DNA from: Agarophyton chilense
Taxonomy: Eukaryota; Rhodophyta; Florideophyceae; Gracilariales; Gracilariaceae
Length of the DNA: 64,000 nucleotides
Reading direction: 5' to 3'
NCBI GenBank assembly: GCA_030374765.1
Contig: JARGXX010000095.1
Location: 2,542,001 to 2,606,000, forward strand
Every line of letters begins with the position of its first letter. The stretch's first letter is position 1. Made by a program: the position numbers and the translations under genes. The notes beneath the pieces were generated by a model. That model searched no databases. It had not been told where the DNA came from and saw only the letters and a list, made by a program, of their open reading frames with translations. Below are positions 10,735 to 21,206 of the stretch, one piece after another.

Positions 10735-12523
10735 TCACTTCAACAGGTCAACAGAGTCGGTTCCAGCGTGAGTTATAAGCTTTGTCGCTGGTTTCGGTCG
10801 ACGAAGACCTCGAGATTTCGTTGCGGTAAAGTCCACTAGTACAGAATTAAGAGCCTCCGACCTATCTCCACTGTCCTGTTTGGTCAATGCTACATTAGCG
10901 TTAACTAAAAAAGATAATGCCTCGTATACTCGTGATTGCTGTGACATTATATTCAGTGATCTGAGCCGTGTGATTATCTGTTCATCATCAGAAGAGAAGA
11001 TGTCTTCCAAATTAACAATTTCTTGCTTCTTATCCCTTTCAGACAGAGGTGACCATCCCAGCAACCGAAATATATACACTGATGATATAAACGCCTTTGG
11101 AACAGACCCGTAGGCAGTTGCCATTGCTGATAGCGCGTGAAAACGCATTCGATCGTATAAATGAACAAGCAAAAAGGAAAGCATGGTATTCTTGGGAGGA
11201 TTAGAGCAGATCTTGAAGAATTTGTTATAGTTACCTGTAATGACCAAATCTCGAACCTGCATCGCGAATCGAGTCGCCAGTCTATTTCTTTCCACTGACG
11301 ACAACTTTGAGAGCATTTTCGCCTGTTCCCATTCGGGAGCCTGAACTATGATGTTGTATACAATTCTGTATGCGAAGAACTCATCCTGTATGTGCTCGTC
11401 AACTTCGATCTTGTCAAAAAGCTCTTGAAGCTGTGCTACACAGGTATTGAACTCACCCAGGTCGTTGTTGGCCAACGCGATTCGTGCATGAGTCTGATAG
11501 ACGTCAACCACCTCAGAAGTTGACACATGCTGCACCCTGTAATCTTGGCGAACTGCCTTAATCTGACGACACACCCAATCGTAGTCGCGCTTTGAATTGT
11601 GCCAAGAAGATTTGATATGGTCTAGGGCTTTGACTAGTACACTTGGTGGGCGTACTTCTTCAGGCTTCGGGGCAGATGTTAGGCGCAAGTATTCCTTCTC
11701 GATATTCTGTGAGGTTCCTACAATTGGTTCAAAGCGAGATTCATCATCTGGGTCAGTAACGGAATGGATATGATTCGGGGAACTATGGAGCACATCACGG
11801 GTTCGAAAGTCTCTGTCGTGAAGCAAACCGACTGTGGGATTCTGGACTCTACAAGCATTCCAAATGGCTTTAGCTGCGATAGAAAAAGGAAGGTGTGATG
11901 CGTAGCGATCACCGGAAAGCGCGGTAGAAAGGGTGGCGGAAGGCTTTGGGCGTGCCGGAAAGGGTTGCGTACGCGAAGATGGGAAATTGACAGGGCCACT
12001 TGAAGCTTGTTTCTTAACGGACTCGTCATATGATTGCTTCGAACGTTTCTTGGAACGGTCGTTAAAGTTCCAATATCGATCGCCTTGCTGTGCACGCTTT
12101 CTTCCACGCGTTGATGGATGGCTTTTGCGAGCAAAAGGCGGTGCTGCTCTTAAGGGATCGCAGTCGAAAGTAGAAGGATCATGAGAAGGAGGAACAAACG
12201 GTTGACGAGTAGGATAGCGATTTACGTGAGGTAGATGGGGATGCCCATTCTGATGTCCACTAGAAAACTGATGGTATCTAGATCGAGAGTTCGGGTGGTA
12301 GCGAGCAGCATCGGACACATTTCTCCCATGCGTACCGGAACCCTTAAGCGAAGGGGAATAAGGGCGCGAGGAATTAGGAGAGTAGGTTAGTTGGGAAACC
12401 GGCGGGTAAAGCGGAGCAGAAGTAAGGGGCGGTGTAAGAGAATGAAAGGGTGGTTGAGAGGAGCCGGTCGGAGCTGGTGGAGGCGGAGGTGGAAACCTGT
12501 GTGACGGCGGTGGAGGTGGAGGT

Positions 12524-12561
<38 letters not shown>

Positions 12562-12906
12562 CGGCGGTGGGGGGGGTGGTGGTGGTGGTGGTGGTAAAAA
12601 AGTCCGAGAATGCGGTACCACCTGTCCAGTAGAATTGTTGGATGGCGGATAACTGCCAGTGGCTTGGTAGAGAGCGATTTCGTCTGGAGACGCGGTTCCA
12701 GTCTGGAGACGCGTTGCTGTGTCCATGCGGTCTACCCATATTTGCAGAGTTGGGTCGACCGAATTACGCACGAACATTCGACCTTTCGCATCCCACTTCT
12801 GCCACAACCATCGTGTCTCTTTCGTATCCACATTTATAAGGAAAAAGCGACCTGAAGTGTGTGTGTGTGTTTCCCATTCCCCGTCGACATCAGGTAGACG
12901 TACCAT
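10735..12906 (-). CDS. SAC3/GANP-domain protein (THP3/LENG8 type) with WW domain
   Basis: A 723-residue protein. Residues 9-35 look like a WW domain (Trp11 and Trp33, with SGRFFLIN between), though the usual Pro after the second Trp is missing. A run of 30 prolines follows near residue 105-134, then a long Ser/Pro/Arg-rich disordered region, then a SAC3/GANP helical domain from about 430 to 690 (LTSAPKPEEVRPPSVLVKAL, DYRVQHVSTSEVVDVYQTHA). That start is characteristic of the LENG8/THP3/SAC3A branch rather than the TREX-2 SAC3 proper. Members act in the nucleus in transcription elongation and mRNA processing or export. The ATG at 12906 is the first in frame. The WW plus its own polyproline ligand is an unusual addition. 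Single exon; convergent with the ATPase gene. Confidence 0.82.
12505..12594 (-). repeat. CCN microsatellite encoding 30 consecutive prolines
   Basis: On the plus strand it reads as GGT/GGC/GGG triplets, interrupted enough to be partly stable. On the minus strand it gives 30 prolines in the WW-SAC3 protein. On the opposite strand it produces a meaningless Val/Ala-rich frame. Confidence 0.9.
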
Positions 12907-13452
12907 AGCAAGGCCAAACCCAAACACTTCCTCTTAGTACAATCTACTTCTGTGGGTGGGGCATGAGCGTGACGGAATTTCTATTTCAGAGGACGGCGGA
13001 ATATTGAAGTGGAAACTTGAAAGCACGTCTTGCACTTAGACGGGTTCGAGTGGTTACACTGACGGTCTCCGAGACGGGTGAGATATATCCGGGCTCGCCT
13101 TACGAAAACCACGGCTGTGGCGGAGACGTCTAGCTAGGTCGTGCACGGTGTTACGAATGTTGTAAAAGTATGATTCAAGTTCTACCTCTTTCTACAGTAA
13201 AGTATGAAGAAAACAAATGTACCGGGGCGTGCAGCACGCTTGGAGGAGTAGTTCAAGAGAGATTGGTTGGAAAGGGCAAACAACTTCAGGCGCTGATAAA
13301 CAAATCATGACTCTGTAAATCTGTGATCCAATGAAACATATTTGAACTTTACATTCTGAAATAGCGAAAAGTTTTCATAACAGTCTTTCGAATACACGTT
13401 ACCATGGTGAAGCAGCAGGTAACGAGCAAATCACTTCGCCGCCGTGATCCCA
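12907..13452. other. divergent intergenic region (shared promoter zone)
   Basis: About 545 bp between the divergent SAC3-type and UMP synthase genes, holding both promoters. A short GT repeat (12857-12869) sits just inside the SAC3 coding end. No other gene recognised. Confidence 0.4.
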
Positions 13453-14970
13453 ATGGACGCTGTTCTCCCAAGGCACAGCTCTCCTTGCCAAGCAAAGTAC
13501 AAGATGACGGTACAAGTATCTACAGCAGATGAGAATCTCCGAAAAAAGAACATAATTCTTAAACTTCACGAAGTAGACGCGTTCAAGTTTGGGGAATTCA
13601 CCCTGAAGTCGGGCATAAAGTCCCCTATCTATATTGATTTGCGAGTTTCTGTATCACATCCAGACTTACTATCCCAAATAGCCGAAGAGCTTCTACACAC
13701 TATATCCACCATTGAATATGATTTACTCTGTGGTGTGCCTTACACAGCACTTCCATTTGCCACGGCAATGAGTCTTTCGTCCTCGAAGCCCATGGTGATG
13801 CGTCGAAAAGAGGTAAAAACTCACGGTACAAAGAAGATTATAGAAGGAATATTTCTGAAGGATCAAACGTGTCTCATAGTTGAAGACTTAGTTACGAGCG
13901 GACTCAGTGTCCAGGAGACTGTTGATCCTCTTTTAAAGGAAGGCTTAAAAGTGAAAGACGTTGTTGTGCTTCTGGATCGCCAGCAAGGGGCACGCGAAAA
14001 TCTGAGATCCAAGGGTCTAAGCTTGCACTCCGCTTTCTCTCTTAAAACTGTTTTGGATGTTCTACTGGAAGCAGGAAAGATCGAATCTGATGTGAAAGAT
14101 ATGGTCATGAAATTCATAAAGGAGAACCAAGTTTTTGAAACGCCTATACCCAGTGCAGTGACGCCTACTGCTGGTATTTCGTACGAAGAGAAAGCTTCCA
14201 AGATGGAAAATCCCGTTGGCCGCCGTTTACTAGAACTTATGGCTACGAAGAAAACAAATCTTGCGGTCTCGGCGGATGTGACATCGAAGGCTGAATTGTT
14301 TGAATTGGCAGAAGCAGTAGGTCCCGAAATTTGTCTCTTGAAAACTCACGCTGACATTGTTGAAGACTGGGATCGTGATACTGGTACTGCCTTGGCCGAA
14401 ATTGCGAAGCGGTTGAATTTCATGCTTTTCGAAGATAGAAAGTTCGCAGACATCGGCAATACTGTTCACCACCAAGCAGCTGGTGGAATCCATACAATTT
14501 GCAAATGGGCAGATATTGTCAATGCTCATTCCGTTCCTGGTCCTGGGGTAATTTCGGGGCTCGAGAAAGCCTGTGATTCCGTTCGCGAAGATAAGAAGCC
14601 GTCAATGGGTTTGCTCTTGTTAGCGGAAATGAGTAGCAAGGGAAATCTAGCTTCTGAGTTGCCAGATTACAGAAGGAAAACGATTGAGATGGCGATGGAT
14701 GCCAAGAGTTTTGTATTTGGTTTCATCAGTATCGGAAAAGTAGCGGATAATAGCTTTGTCTACATGACCCCGGGCGTGAAGTTAGCGCCTGGTGTAGACG
14801 GCCTTGGACAGCAGTATTTGACACCCGAAGTTGTCATTGCCGAGAAATGTTCAGACGTTATTATTGTTGGACGCGGTGTTTATCAGGCTGACGATAGGTT
14901 GAAGGCCGCAAAATCCTATCGCCTTGCCGGGTGGAAAGCTTATGAAAAGCGCTGTAGTGGTGTGAAGTAG
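13453..14970 (+). CDS. UMPS: bifunctional UMP synthase (OPRT-OMP decarboxylase)
   Basis: Catalyses the last two steps of de novo pyrimidine synthesis: orotate plus PRPP to OMP, then decarboxylation to UMP. The N-terminal OPRT part shows [20 protein letters not shown], the PYTALP motif and the PRPP-binding stretch [11 protein letters not shown]. The C-terminal ODC part shows SADVTSK, the catalytic [12 protein letters not shown] and the phosphate loop [11 protein letters not shown]. 505 residues from the ATG at 13453; a second ATG at 13504 would give 488 residues, close to the 480 of the human enzyme, so either may be used. No intron. Order is OPRT then ODC, as in animals and plants and opposite to the fusion reported for stramenopiles and trypanosomatids. 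No plastid-type leader is obvious, so cytosolic location is inferred. Confidence 0.95.
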   Translation: MDAVLPRHSSPCQAKYKMTVQVSTADENLRKKNIILKLHEVDAFKFGEFTLKSGIKSPIYIDLRVSVSHPDLLSQIAEELLHTISTIEYDLLCGVPYTALPFATAMSLSSSKPMVMRRKEVKTHGTKKIIEGIFLKDQTCLIVEDLVTSGLSVQETVDPLLKEGLKVKDVVVLLDRQQGARENLRSKGLSLHSAFSLKTVLDVLLEAGKIESDVKDMVMKFIKENQVFETPIPSAVTPTAGISYEEKASKMENPVGRRLLELMATKKTNLAVSADVTSKAELFELAEAVGPEICLLKTHADIVEDWDRDTGTALAEIAKRLNFMLFEDRKFADIGNTVHHQAAGGIHTICKWADIVNAHSVPGPGVISGLEKACDSVREDKKPSMGLLLLAEMSSKGNLASELPDYRRKTIEMAMDAKSFVFGFISIGKVADNSFVYMTPGVKLAPGVDGLGQQYLTPEVVIAEKCSDVIIVGRGVYQADDRLKAAKSYRLAGWKAYEKRCSGVK

Positions 14971-16953
14971 AAACCATGTATACAAGGAGACAAGATTTTG
15001 TTCTAAACGTGGAGCCGTTTTACGGTCCTTGAACCCCTTCCTCTGCTTGTCTTTCTTTTTACAGGATGCTTTGTCCCATTATTGCATTGCACAGAACTTC
15101 GCCTGACAAAGAAACTCTTTAGCATATCTTCGCCCCGTAATGAATCAATTGGCTTCTTCTGGAGGGGCCGTTGAAATGTTGCTTACAAGCCAAATACGAA
15201 GCTCTCATGTACTGAGAAGTGTTTAATTATTGTCTTCAGGAAGGGATTACTGAAGACCCATGCATGCGGTGGCAGTCGATTTCAAGTCTTTTGCAAAAAC
15301 TAAACCGAACGCTCTACCTCGAAAAAGCGTCCACATCACCTTTTTGACCTCCGTTTTGGACAACATTTTTCTCTTCTTTCTTTATATGACCTATTATTCG
15401 TACAACGCGGGGCTTTTTAAACCCACCCCCTCACCAATCAACATGCGTTTCCACAACATAGTTTGTCACTAGTTGCAAGCCTTCAACCTTGCTATGCTTT
15501 TTCGCGAGTACAGCTATTTCTAAAGGAAGCATTAGACCTCGTTCGTGTTCTTGGGCACGTAAGCGTTTCGCAGTTAACGTTTACTGCCTTTTCATGCGAT
15601 AATCTTCACATCTCTCGCTGAGGTTATCTCATTTAAACCTCATCGGCAGAGCTGCTTACTACGACAAACGTCTGCACCCAACCATACTGTACCGCGCAAG
15701 AAACAATGACGACATCCTTCTATTCCAGCCCTCATATTGTCTGCGAAACCAAAACAAAAGAGTGGCCAGTCGCTTCACATCTTTCTTCAACCGTTACTTA
15801 GCATGTAAAAGAATCTCCGAGAAAAGCCCTGCAAAAACGCCGACACGTTTGCCTCAGTAGGTGTGTGCTCCGTGGGAGGGAACAAATTCAGGAAAACAAC
15901 TGCAGGATCGTCGTTCAGCGACCGGTTTATGGCCAATTCTTTCATACAGAAAGCCAGGGGGTCCTTTGCCGACATCCCTCCCAAGTCCACGACGGCAATC
16001 GGCAAGCTGGCCAATGTCCCTGTTGAGTTTAGCGACATCCCTTGTCCGGAGAGGCGGCCGGCATGCTAAAACCTAATGCGAGTTAAAGAACTTCCTGAGC
16101 ACGAGGCGGTCAGTGCGCCGACCGTTTGGGTCAGAGTAGAACGAGTTCGCGGGTTTGACATGGCCATGATTCATCAGTAGTGGGGCTAGAACGCAGTACG
16201 GACGAAAGTTTTATAGGTCGTTAGGGTCCCCTGCTAGCCCCGGTTTGAGATGTGACCAAGCTCAATGTTGGTAAAGGAGGGAGAAACAATGAAGGAGAGA
16301 AATCAGGAACGACAAGACGACAAATATCAACAGGATAGCACCTGCGAAATGGGTAATCTGGAAAAAGCAGAATAGAGACTAATCGCTTACGAAGAACGTT
16401 TCCAGATCGGCACCCTGTAGTGTATGCCTTGAACTCAGTTGAATTTCGATTTGACTGTGTCTATCAGCGGGCCTAGTTATAAGGTTGTGGAATGCGGGCA
16501 TTAGTGTATTGATTGTATTAATGTCATGAACACAGCATTTAACATACTTTAGAATTGTTAAACAGAACCTCGAGAGAGAACAAGGTCTGCAATAGGTTCA
16601 ATAGAACATTCGTCCAATGTTTTAAAAGGTTTGCCCTTGTTTCAAACAAAGACGATCCATGAACATCAGGCAGTCACGGCAAGCAGAATCTTCGTCTTCA
16701 TGGAGAACGCAACTACTGGTCAAAGGAGAGGGGTTTCTTGGGTTCTAGTTCGTCTTTATCATGAATGCAAAAGATGCTGTCGATGTCGTGATGGCCGCTA
16801 AGGAGTGTTTACTACGTAGAGCTTGGGTTTTGCCTCTACCGGCTATGTCTACAGCCGCAATTGGGAGCTTTAACCTCCGTGATCCAGAACATCCCGACCG
16901 TAGATTATCATGGGCAGAAGGACTTCTCGAAGGGCTCTTCACAAAAAAGATGG
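14971..16953. other. 2-kb intergenic region, no supported gene
   Basis: No frame with a recognisable domain. 15000-15780 is pyrimidine-rich with small chance frames. A minus frame at 15787-16038 (83 codons) and one at 16745-16942 both contain LPIA-A/V-VD-like strings, but neither has an adequate start, length or family match. It holds the 3' flank of UMP synthase and of the convergent kinase gene. Confidence 0.4.
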
Positions 16954-19900
16954 CTACTTGGTCGTAGAATTAATTAGTCCAATTATATCAGAAAAAGAAG
17001 GCCGTGTGGACGGCACTGTGCCCCAGCACATTTGAATCAAGTTAATATATGCACGCTGACAATTCATTGGGATCGAAGGCCGAATGTCTTCACCAGCAAC
17101 TCTCTCCGCTACTTGTCTGGGTTCAATACCATGAAATGGAGGTACTCCAGACACCATTTCACATATGATTATTCCATACGAATAGACATCAGACTTCTCC
17201 GAGTGCGGCTCTCCGCGCACCACTTCAGGCGCCATGTATTGATATGTTCCTGACACGCCACTACCAGCATTATCCGTGACGTGACGAGCTAGACCAAAGT
17301 CTCCAATTTTGGCGTTAAAACTGTTGTCCACAAAAACATTGAGAGATTTTAGATCTCTATGAAGAAACCCCGCTTCGTGGACGTAACTCATTCCCTCTGC
17401 CATTTGCAAGCAAATCTTTCGAATGAGGGCCCATGTCAGCTTGATCCTTTGCTTGTGCAAAATGTCGAACAAGGTCCCTCTTTTCATGAACTCTGTCACA
17501 AAGACGAAATTAGGGCTCTTCAAGGAAGCGGCGATACATTTCATAACTCGAGAATGGACCATACTGCACATGATCCTGACTTCATTTGCGAATTCTTCTT
17601 TCGATTGTTGCGATTGAAGTCCGGTTTTAGAAAGCTTTTTGATTGCTACAGGTTCTCTGTTGTATTCACCCTTGTACACGAGAATATTGGTTGCCTCAGA
17701 TATTTTGTCACCGAGCCGAAGTCTCTTCAAGTTCAAAGCCTGTTTCTTATCGATTTCGTAAGAACGTACGAATTTCATCGGTTCAACTCCGCTAGCTCTT
17801 GAAACTTTCAAATCGTGAGGAACAGGATCTGAACGAATTTCTACTCCCTCTGATATCTGATTGTCGTCCACACTATACGTAACACTTTCATACGAATCGT
17901 AGCCGCCTCCATCGTAGTAGTCGTTCTTGGATTTCCCCGTGACCTCAGTTTTGTTAGGCATATCATATTGTACATCACCCCCTTCGTCAAGAGAGTCAGC
18001 ATCTTCGTAGTAGTATGATGTTGACTGCGGTGCGTAGCGCTGAGCGACTGGTTCCGGACCTGCATCTTTGCTCATATCAGAACCACGTGATCTTGGAATT
18101 TGCTCCATTCCAGGCTGAGGGCCGTCAGAAAGTGAGCCTGAACCCATTCGAACGTTAGACATATGGGTTCCACTTTCTGCTTGAAGGGCGGCGGCTTGCT
18201 GTTCTTCCCGCTGACAAATAGCGCATTGACAAAACACTGGGTGGGTCTTGCTGCCGGAGTTGACACGTTCACTGACAACCAATACTTGATTTCCGTATCC
18301 TGAGCGCGCAGCCCATGCTGCAGTCATAGAGCCTTGTCTTGGACCGGGTGCTTGTTTTTGCTTTTGGGTTTGCCGAGCCTGGTAGTCGTTGTAAGCCCCG
18401 TCATCGTCATAGTCGTCCCGAACATCATCGGATTGAGGGCCATCATACTGCGTCGCCACGACCTCTTCGGGAACTCCAAATGCAGACGCGAGTGCTTGAG
18501 CGTTTGAGACACCGGGGGCGGCGTCTTCACCATTTGTGCCGGCAAGTTCGTTTACGGGGTTATCGTTGTCGAGGGCAAGGAGATCTCCAAACAACGTAGT
18601 GACCGCTTTCGAAGCTTCATCCGCACCATGCACGACCAAGGCGCCGTCTTCCGGAGATGGTTCCTTCTCTTCCTTCTCTTCCTTCTCTTTCTCCTTCTGT
18701 GCTTTCCTCTGTTCTCTTTCTTCTCTTCTTTTCTGCCTCAGTTCCTTCCGTTCCATCTTCTCCATCCGTTTTTTATCCACCTCTCTTCTGGCTTCATCAT
18801 GAAGCTCTTGAACTTGGCTTTCCTTCATGGTGGCTTGAGTCAGGACATCTGGAGGTGTTTCTGACGCAAAATGCTGCACCCATTCTTCTCCACCAGCAGA
18901 CGGAACATGTTCTACGGCAAAAACGAGAGCTCTGGAAGCATTGTAGAGGCGGGATATGCCATCCACTAATTTCTGAGCGCCTTGAACTGTTTCGACCTCG
19001 TGCGCCAGTTCTTCTGCGGCTTTAAAGGCCAAGCAGCTGTCACTAACCAGAGCTCCTAGTGCCGTTTGCTTGACTGGAGCCTCACCATCCCTCGCAGAAG
19101 CAAACCGACAGCCGAGCTCGGAAGCCATTTCTATCACATCTGCCATCCCCGAAATAACCCTCCGACGTCTCGTCGTTAGCACATCCCTGCCTTCCGAATT
19201 CAGAGCGCCAGTTCGGTCCCATCGTCCCGTGAACCCTCCAGCAGCCAGCAAGTGAAACTTTGCTTTTCTTCTTAGAAAAGAGGCATAAAACCCCAGCTCG
19301 CCTCCAGCGAAAGAAAAAGTTGCAGAGTGTTTTTCAGAGTTGTTACTTGATTCAATTGCTTCCCTCGTCCATGAGGACTCCACCCAGTCCATGAATTTAT
19401 CATTCTTCCGAACTGCTTCGAGAATACCATCAGGACCGTCTAGAATCAAATTGTGGAGCATTGTCAACACTCGCATTGCACACAACGGATCCGCACTTAC
19501 AGGTTTCCGAAACAAAGTTTTGAAGATGCCTTGTGACATTGCTGCAGGATTGGCGTTAAGGTCTTGAAGAAGTGCAGAGAATGAAGGTGCTATGTCCGTA
19601 CCCTTGATAAGATTATCAACATTTCGCTCAGTGGCTTTTTCAACGAATTCAGGGACTGTCGTTTTTGTCGAGATATCTTTGTTTATATTGATTACAGGAC
19701 TCAATGGTTCTCCTCCAGCAGCTACGGCCCGTTCGAGCAATTCCATGGGATGAGGATGGGAGAACGCAAACGATATTAGTTCGATACATTGAGGTGAATA
19801 TGGAGAAGTTTCTGGGATCTCAAGGCTTTCCGGGGGTTGAACTCCAAAGACCAGCTCATATAGCAACAGGCCGATATCAAACGCATCATCATTGGGCGTG

Positions 19901-20445
19901 AGTCCAGGATTGTCTCGTAAGATGGCCGACCGATGTGCTCCAAATCCTGCAAGGCGAATACGGCCCTCTTGATCCACGAGCAGAGAATCATACGCAATGT
20001 GCGCGTGGGGAGAAGGAATTGTAGCAGCTGCTTTTGCCAGATCGGCTGTAATTGTCAAGAGGACAGCCTCGGAGAAAGATTGGCGCTTCGGCAAAAGACC
20101 ACGTGAACAGAATTCCGCAAGGAAAATGACAGCGAAGGGTGGTTCTCTGAAAACAAACACGTCTTCCAGTTCGATGATATGCTTTTCCGGGTCTGCGAGA
20201 CATGCCCCGCGCCACGCGGCAGCTTCATCGACGAGAGCGTCAACTTCTGTCATAGAGGCAAGATTTTGACGTTTGGCAGCATACAGGCGTGTTGACTTCT
20301 CGTCGCGCACAAGCCATACCGTCGATGCCGGGTTTACAACTTCAGCGGTCTCTCGTGGAGCTAATCGCCTCTCAAATCGCAAGGTCCAAGTGCGACCAGA
20401 CGCCCCTTCCAGAGTTTCCGACCCGCCACGAGTACCCCAAGCCAT
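16954..20445 (-). CDS. pseudokinase-ANTH-like-coiled coil-TKL kinase fusion
   Basis: 1163 residues, one exon. Residues about 25-245 form a kinase-like domain with a Lys (LYAAK, about 57) but HRD replaced by HIAYDS and DFG by AGFG, so probably inactive; it recalls NAK/AAK1-type endocytic kinases. Residues about 262-530 resemble an ANTH (AP180/CALM) clathrin-adaptor domain: VEKATERNVDNL, then VLTMLHNLILDGP, then FYASFLRRKAKFH. Residues about 538-597 are a Lys/Glu coiled coil, followed by a disordered region. Residues about 905-1160 are a complete TKL (Raf/CTR1-like) kinase with VAIKK, HRDLKSLNVF, DFG and APE. The pieces suggest a phosphoinositide- or clathrin-linked signalling kinase on endocytic membranes; that role is inference. 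The ATG at 20445 is the only good start. I know of no described protein with this order. Confidence 0.83.
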   Translation of the reverse strand: MAWGTRGGSETLEGASGRTWTLRFERRLAPRETAEVVNPASTVWLVRDEKSTRLYAAKRQNLASMTEVDALVDEAAAWRGACLADPEKHIIELEDVFVFREPPFAVIFLAEFCSRGLLPKRQSFSEAVLLTITADLAKAAATIPSPHAHIAYDSLLVDQEGRIRLAGFGAHRSAILRDNPGLTPNDDAFDIGLLLYELVFGVQPPESLEIPETSPYSPQCIELISFAFSHPHPMELLERAVAAGGEPLSPVININKDISTKTTVPEFVEKATERNVDNLIKGTDIAPSFSALLQDLNANPAAMSQGIFKTLFRKPVSADPLCAMRVLTMLHNLILDGPDGILEAVRKNDKFMDWVESSWTREAIESSNNSEKHSATFSFAGGELGFYASFLRRKAKFHLLAAGGFTGRWDRTGALNSEGRDVLTTRRRRVISGMADVIEMASELGCRFASARDGEAPVKQTALGALVSDSCLAFKAAEELAHEVETVQGAQKLVDGISRLYNASRALVFAVEHVPSAGGEEWVQHFASETPPDVLTQATMKESQVQELHDEARREVDKKRMEKMERKELRQKRREEREQRKAQKEKEKEEKEEKEPSPEDGALVVHGADEASKAVTTLFGDLLALDNDNPVNELAGTNGEDAAPGVSNAQALASAFGVPEEVVATQYDGPQSDDVRDDYDDDGAYNDYQARQTQKQKQAPGPRQGSMTAAWAARSGYGNQVLVVSERVNSGSKTHPVFCQCAICQREEQQAAALQAESGTHMSNVRMGSGSLSDGPQPGMEQIPRSRGSDMSKDAGPEPVAQRYAPQSTSYYYEDADSLDEGGDVQYDMPNKTEVTGKSKNDYYDGGGYDSYESVTYSVDDNQISEGVEIRSDPVPHDLKVSRASGVEPMKFVRSYEIDKKQALNLKRLRLGDKISEATNILVYKGEYNREPVAIKKLSKTGLQSQQSKEEFANEVRIMCSMVHSRVMKCIAASLKSPNFVFVTEFMKRGTLFDILHKQRIKLTWALIRKICLQMAEGMSYVHEAGFLHRDLKSLNVFVDNSFNAKIGDFGLARHVTDNAGSGVSGTYQYMAPEVVRGEPHSEKSDVYSYGIIICEMVSGVPPFHGIEPRQVAERVAGEDIRPSIPMNCQRAYINLIQMCWGTVPSTRPSFSDIIGLINSTTK

Positions 20446-20731
20446 TTTCCTTGCAAATGGACAGGTTGTGGCGCAGGCCTCGAAGCCGCAGTGAGTGCAA
20501 TCCTGGCGTGAGAGGAGAAGCGTGTTTGTGGCAACGAGGAGAGAATTGATACTATAGCTAGCTACGAAGGTAGCTAACTACAATAGAGAGGGTCTGCCGT
20601 GCTTCGCACAAAATCTTTAGCTGTAAAAATGAGCTACACAGATTGATATTTTTCCGCCAAATTTACTGCCGCAAAGAATACGCCCATCTTTCAAGTCGAG
20701 GTGGCCATCACGAATCTCTCCTCAGCGAAGG

Positions 20732-20749
20732 TAAGGGTTTAGGGTTAAG
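20732..20749 (-). promoter_or_regulatory. telo-box-like motif (TTTAGGG/AAACCCTAA type)
   Basis: The plus strand reads TAAGGGTTTAGGGTTAAG, giving two overlapping plant-type telomere units. On the minus strand it contains AAACCCTTA and AACCCTAAA. It lies about 290 bp upstream of the kinase fusion start. In plants the telo-box is a known promoter element; whether it works here is inference. Confidence 0.4.
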
Positions 20750-21039
20750 CGGTTAGAAGACGCGACCCAAAATGCTTTCCTGAAACAACCCATTATCGTG
20801 GTCCATCTCTCAGAAACTCGTACAGATTTGTGCTATTGAAATCAGTAAAAGTACAAGTAACAAATACCTACGCGAAAAAAAAGTTTACTGACAGGTCTCC
20901 ACGACCACTTCTCCCTGATATCTGCCTGGCAAAAGGTTTTAACACGAATCCCATGAAACCCATTCCTTCTTTTCCGGGAAAAAACCAATCTTAGGGTGCT
21001 TGTTCAACATTGTATCTGGTTCAGCCCACACGGCACTCT

Positions 21040-21078
21040 CGGTATTGAACGTCGGTATTGAACGTCGGTATTGAACGT
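21040..21078. repeat. three exact tandem copies of a 13-bp unit
   Basis: CGGTATTGAACGT occurs three times head to tail at 21040-21052, 21053-21065 and 21066-21078, with a partial TTGAACGTT continuation. Confidence 0.95.
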
Positions 21079-21206
21079 TGAGATTATTTAACCTCTCCCT
21101 GCATCCTAGTTTCATACCCAAGCGCCATCAAAACTCCCACTAGAATTCCAAACTTTCATTGGATAAACGTTCAAAACCCCTTGACGCTGCCTCATAACCG
21201 TGATCT

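Larger units (their letters stand above)
20446..21206. other. promoter region of the kinase fusion gene
   Basis: About 760 bp between the start of the kinase gene and the 3' end of the aminopeptidase gene, both on the minus strand. It contains a telomere-like (telo-box) motif and a 13-bp triple repeat, listed separately. No gene recognised. Confidence 0.4.

Noticed and set aside
12450-12632. Val/Ala-rich plus-strand frame
   Set aside because: It is the antisense reading of the polyproline-coding triplet run.
15787-16038. 83-codon minus frame with LPIAVVDLGG
   Set aside because: No ATG context, no homologous pattern and no splice partner; similar wording at 16.9 kb is likely coincidence.
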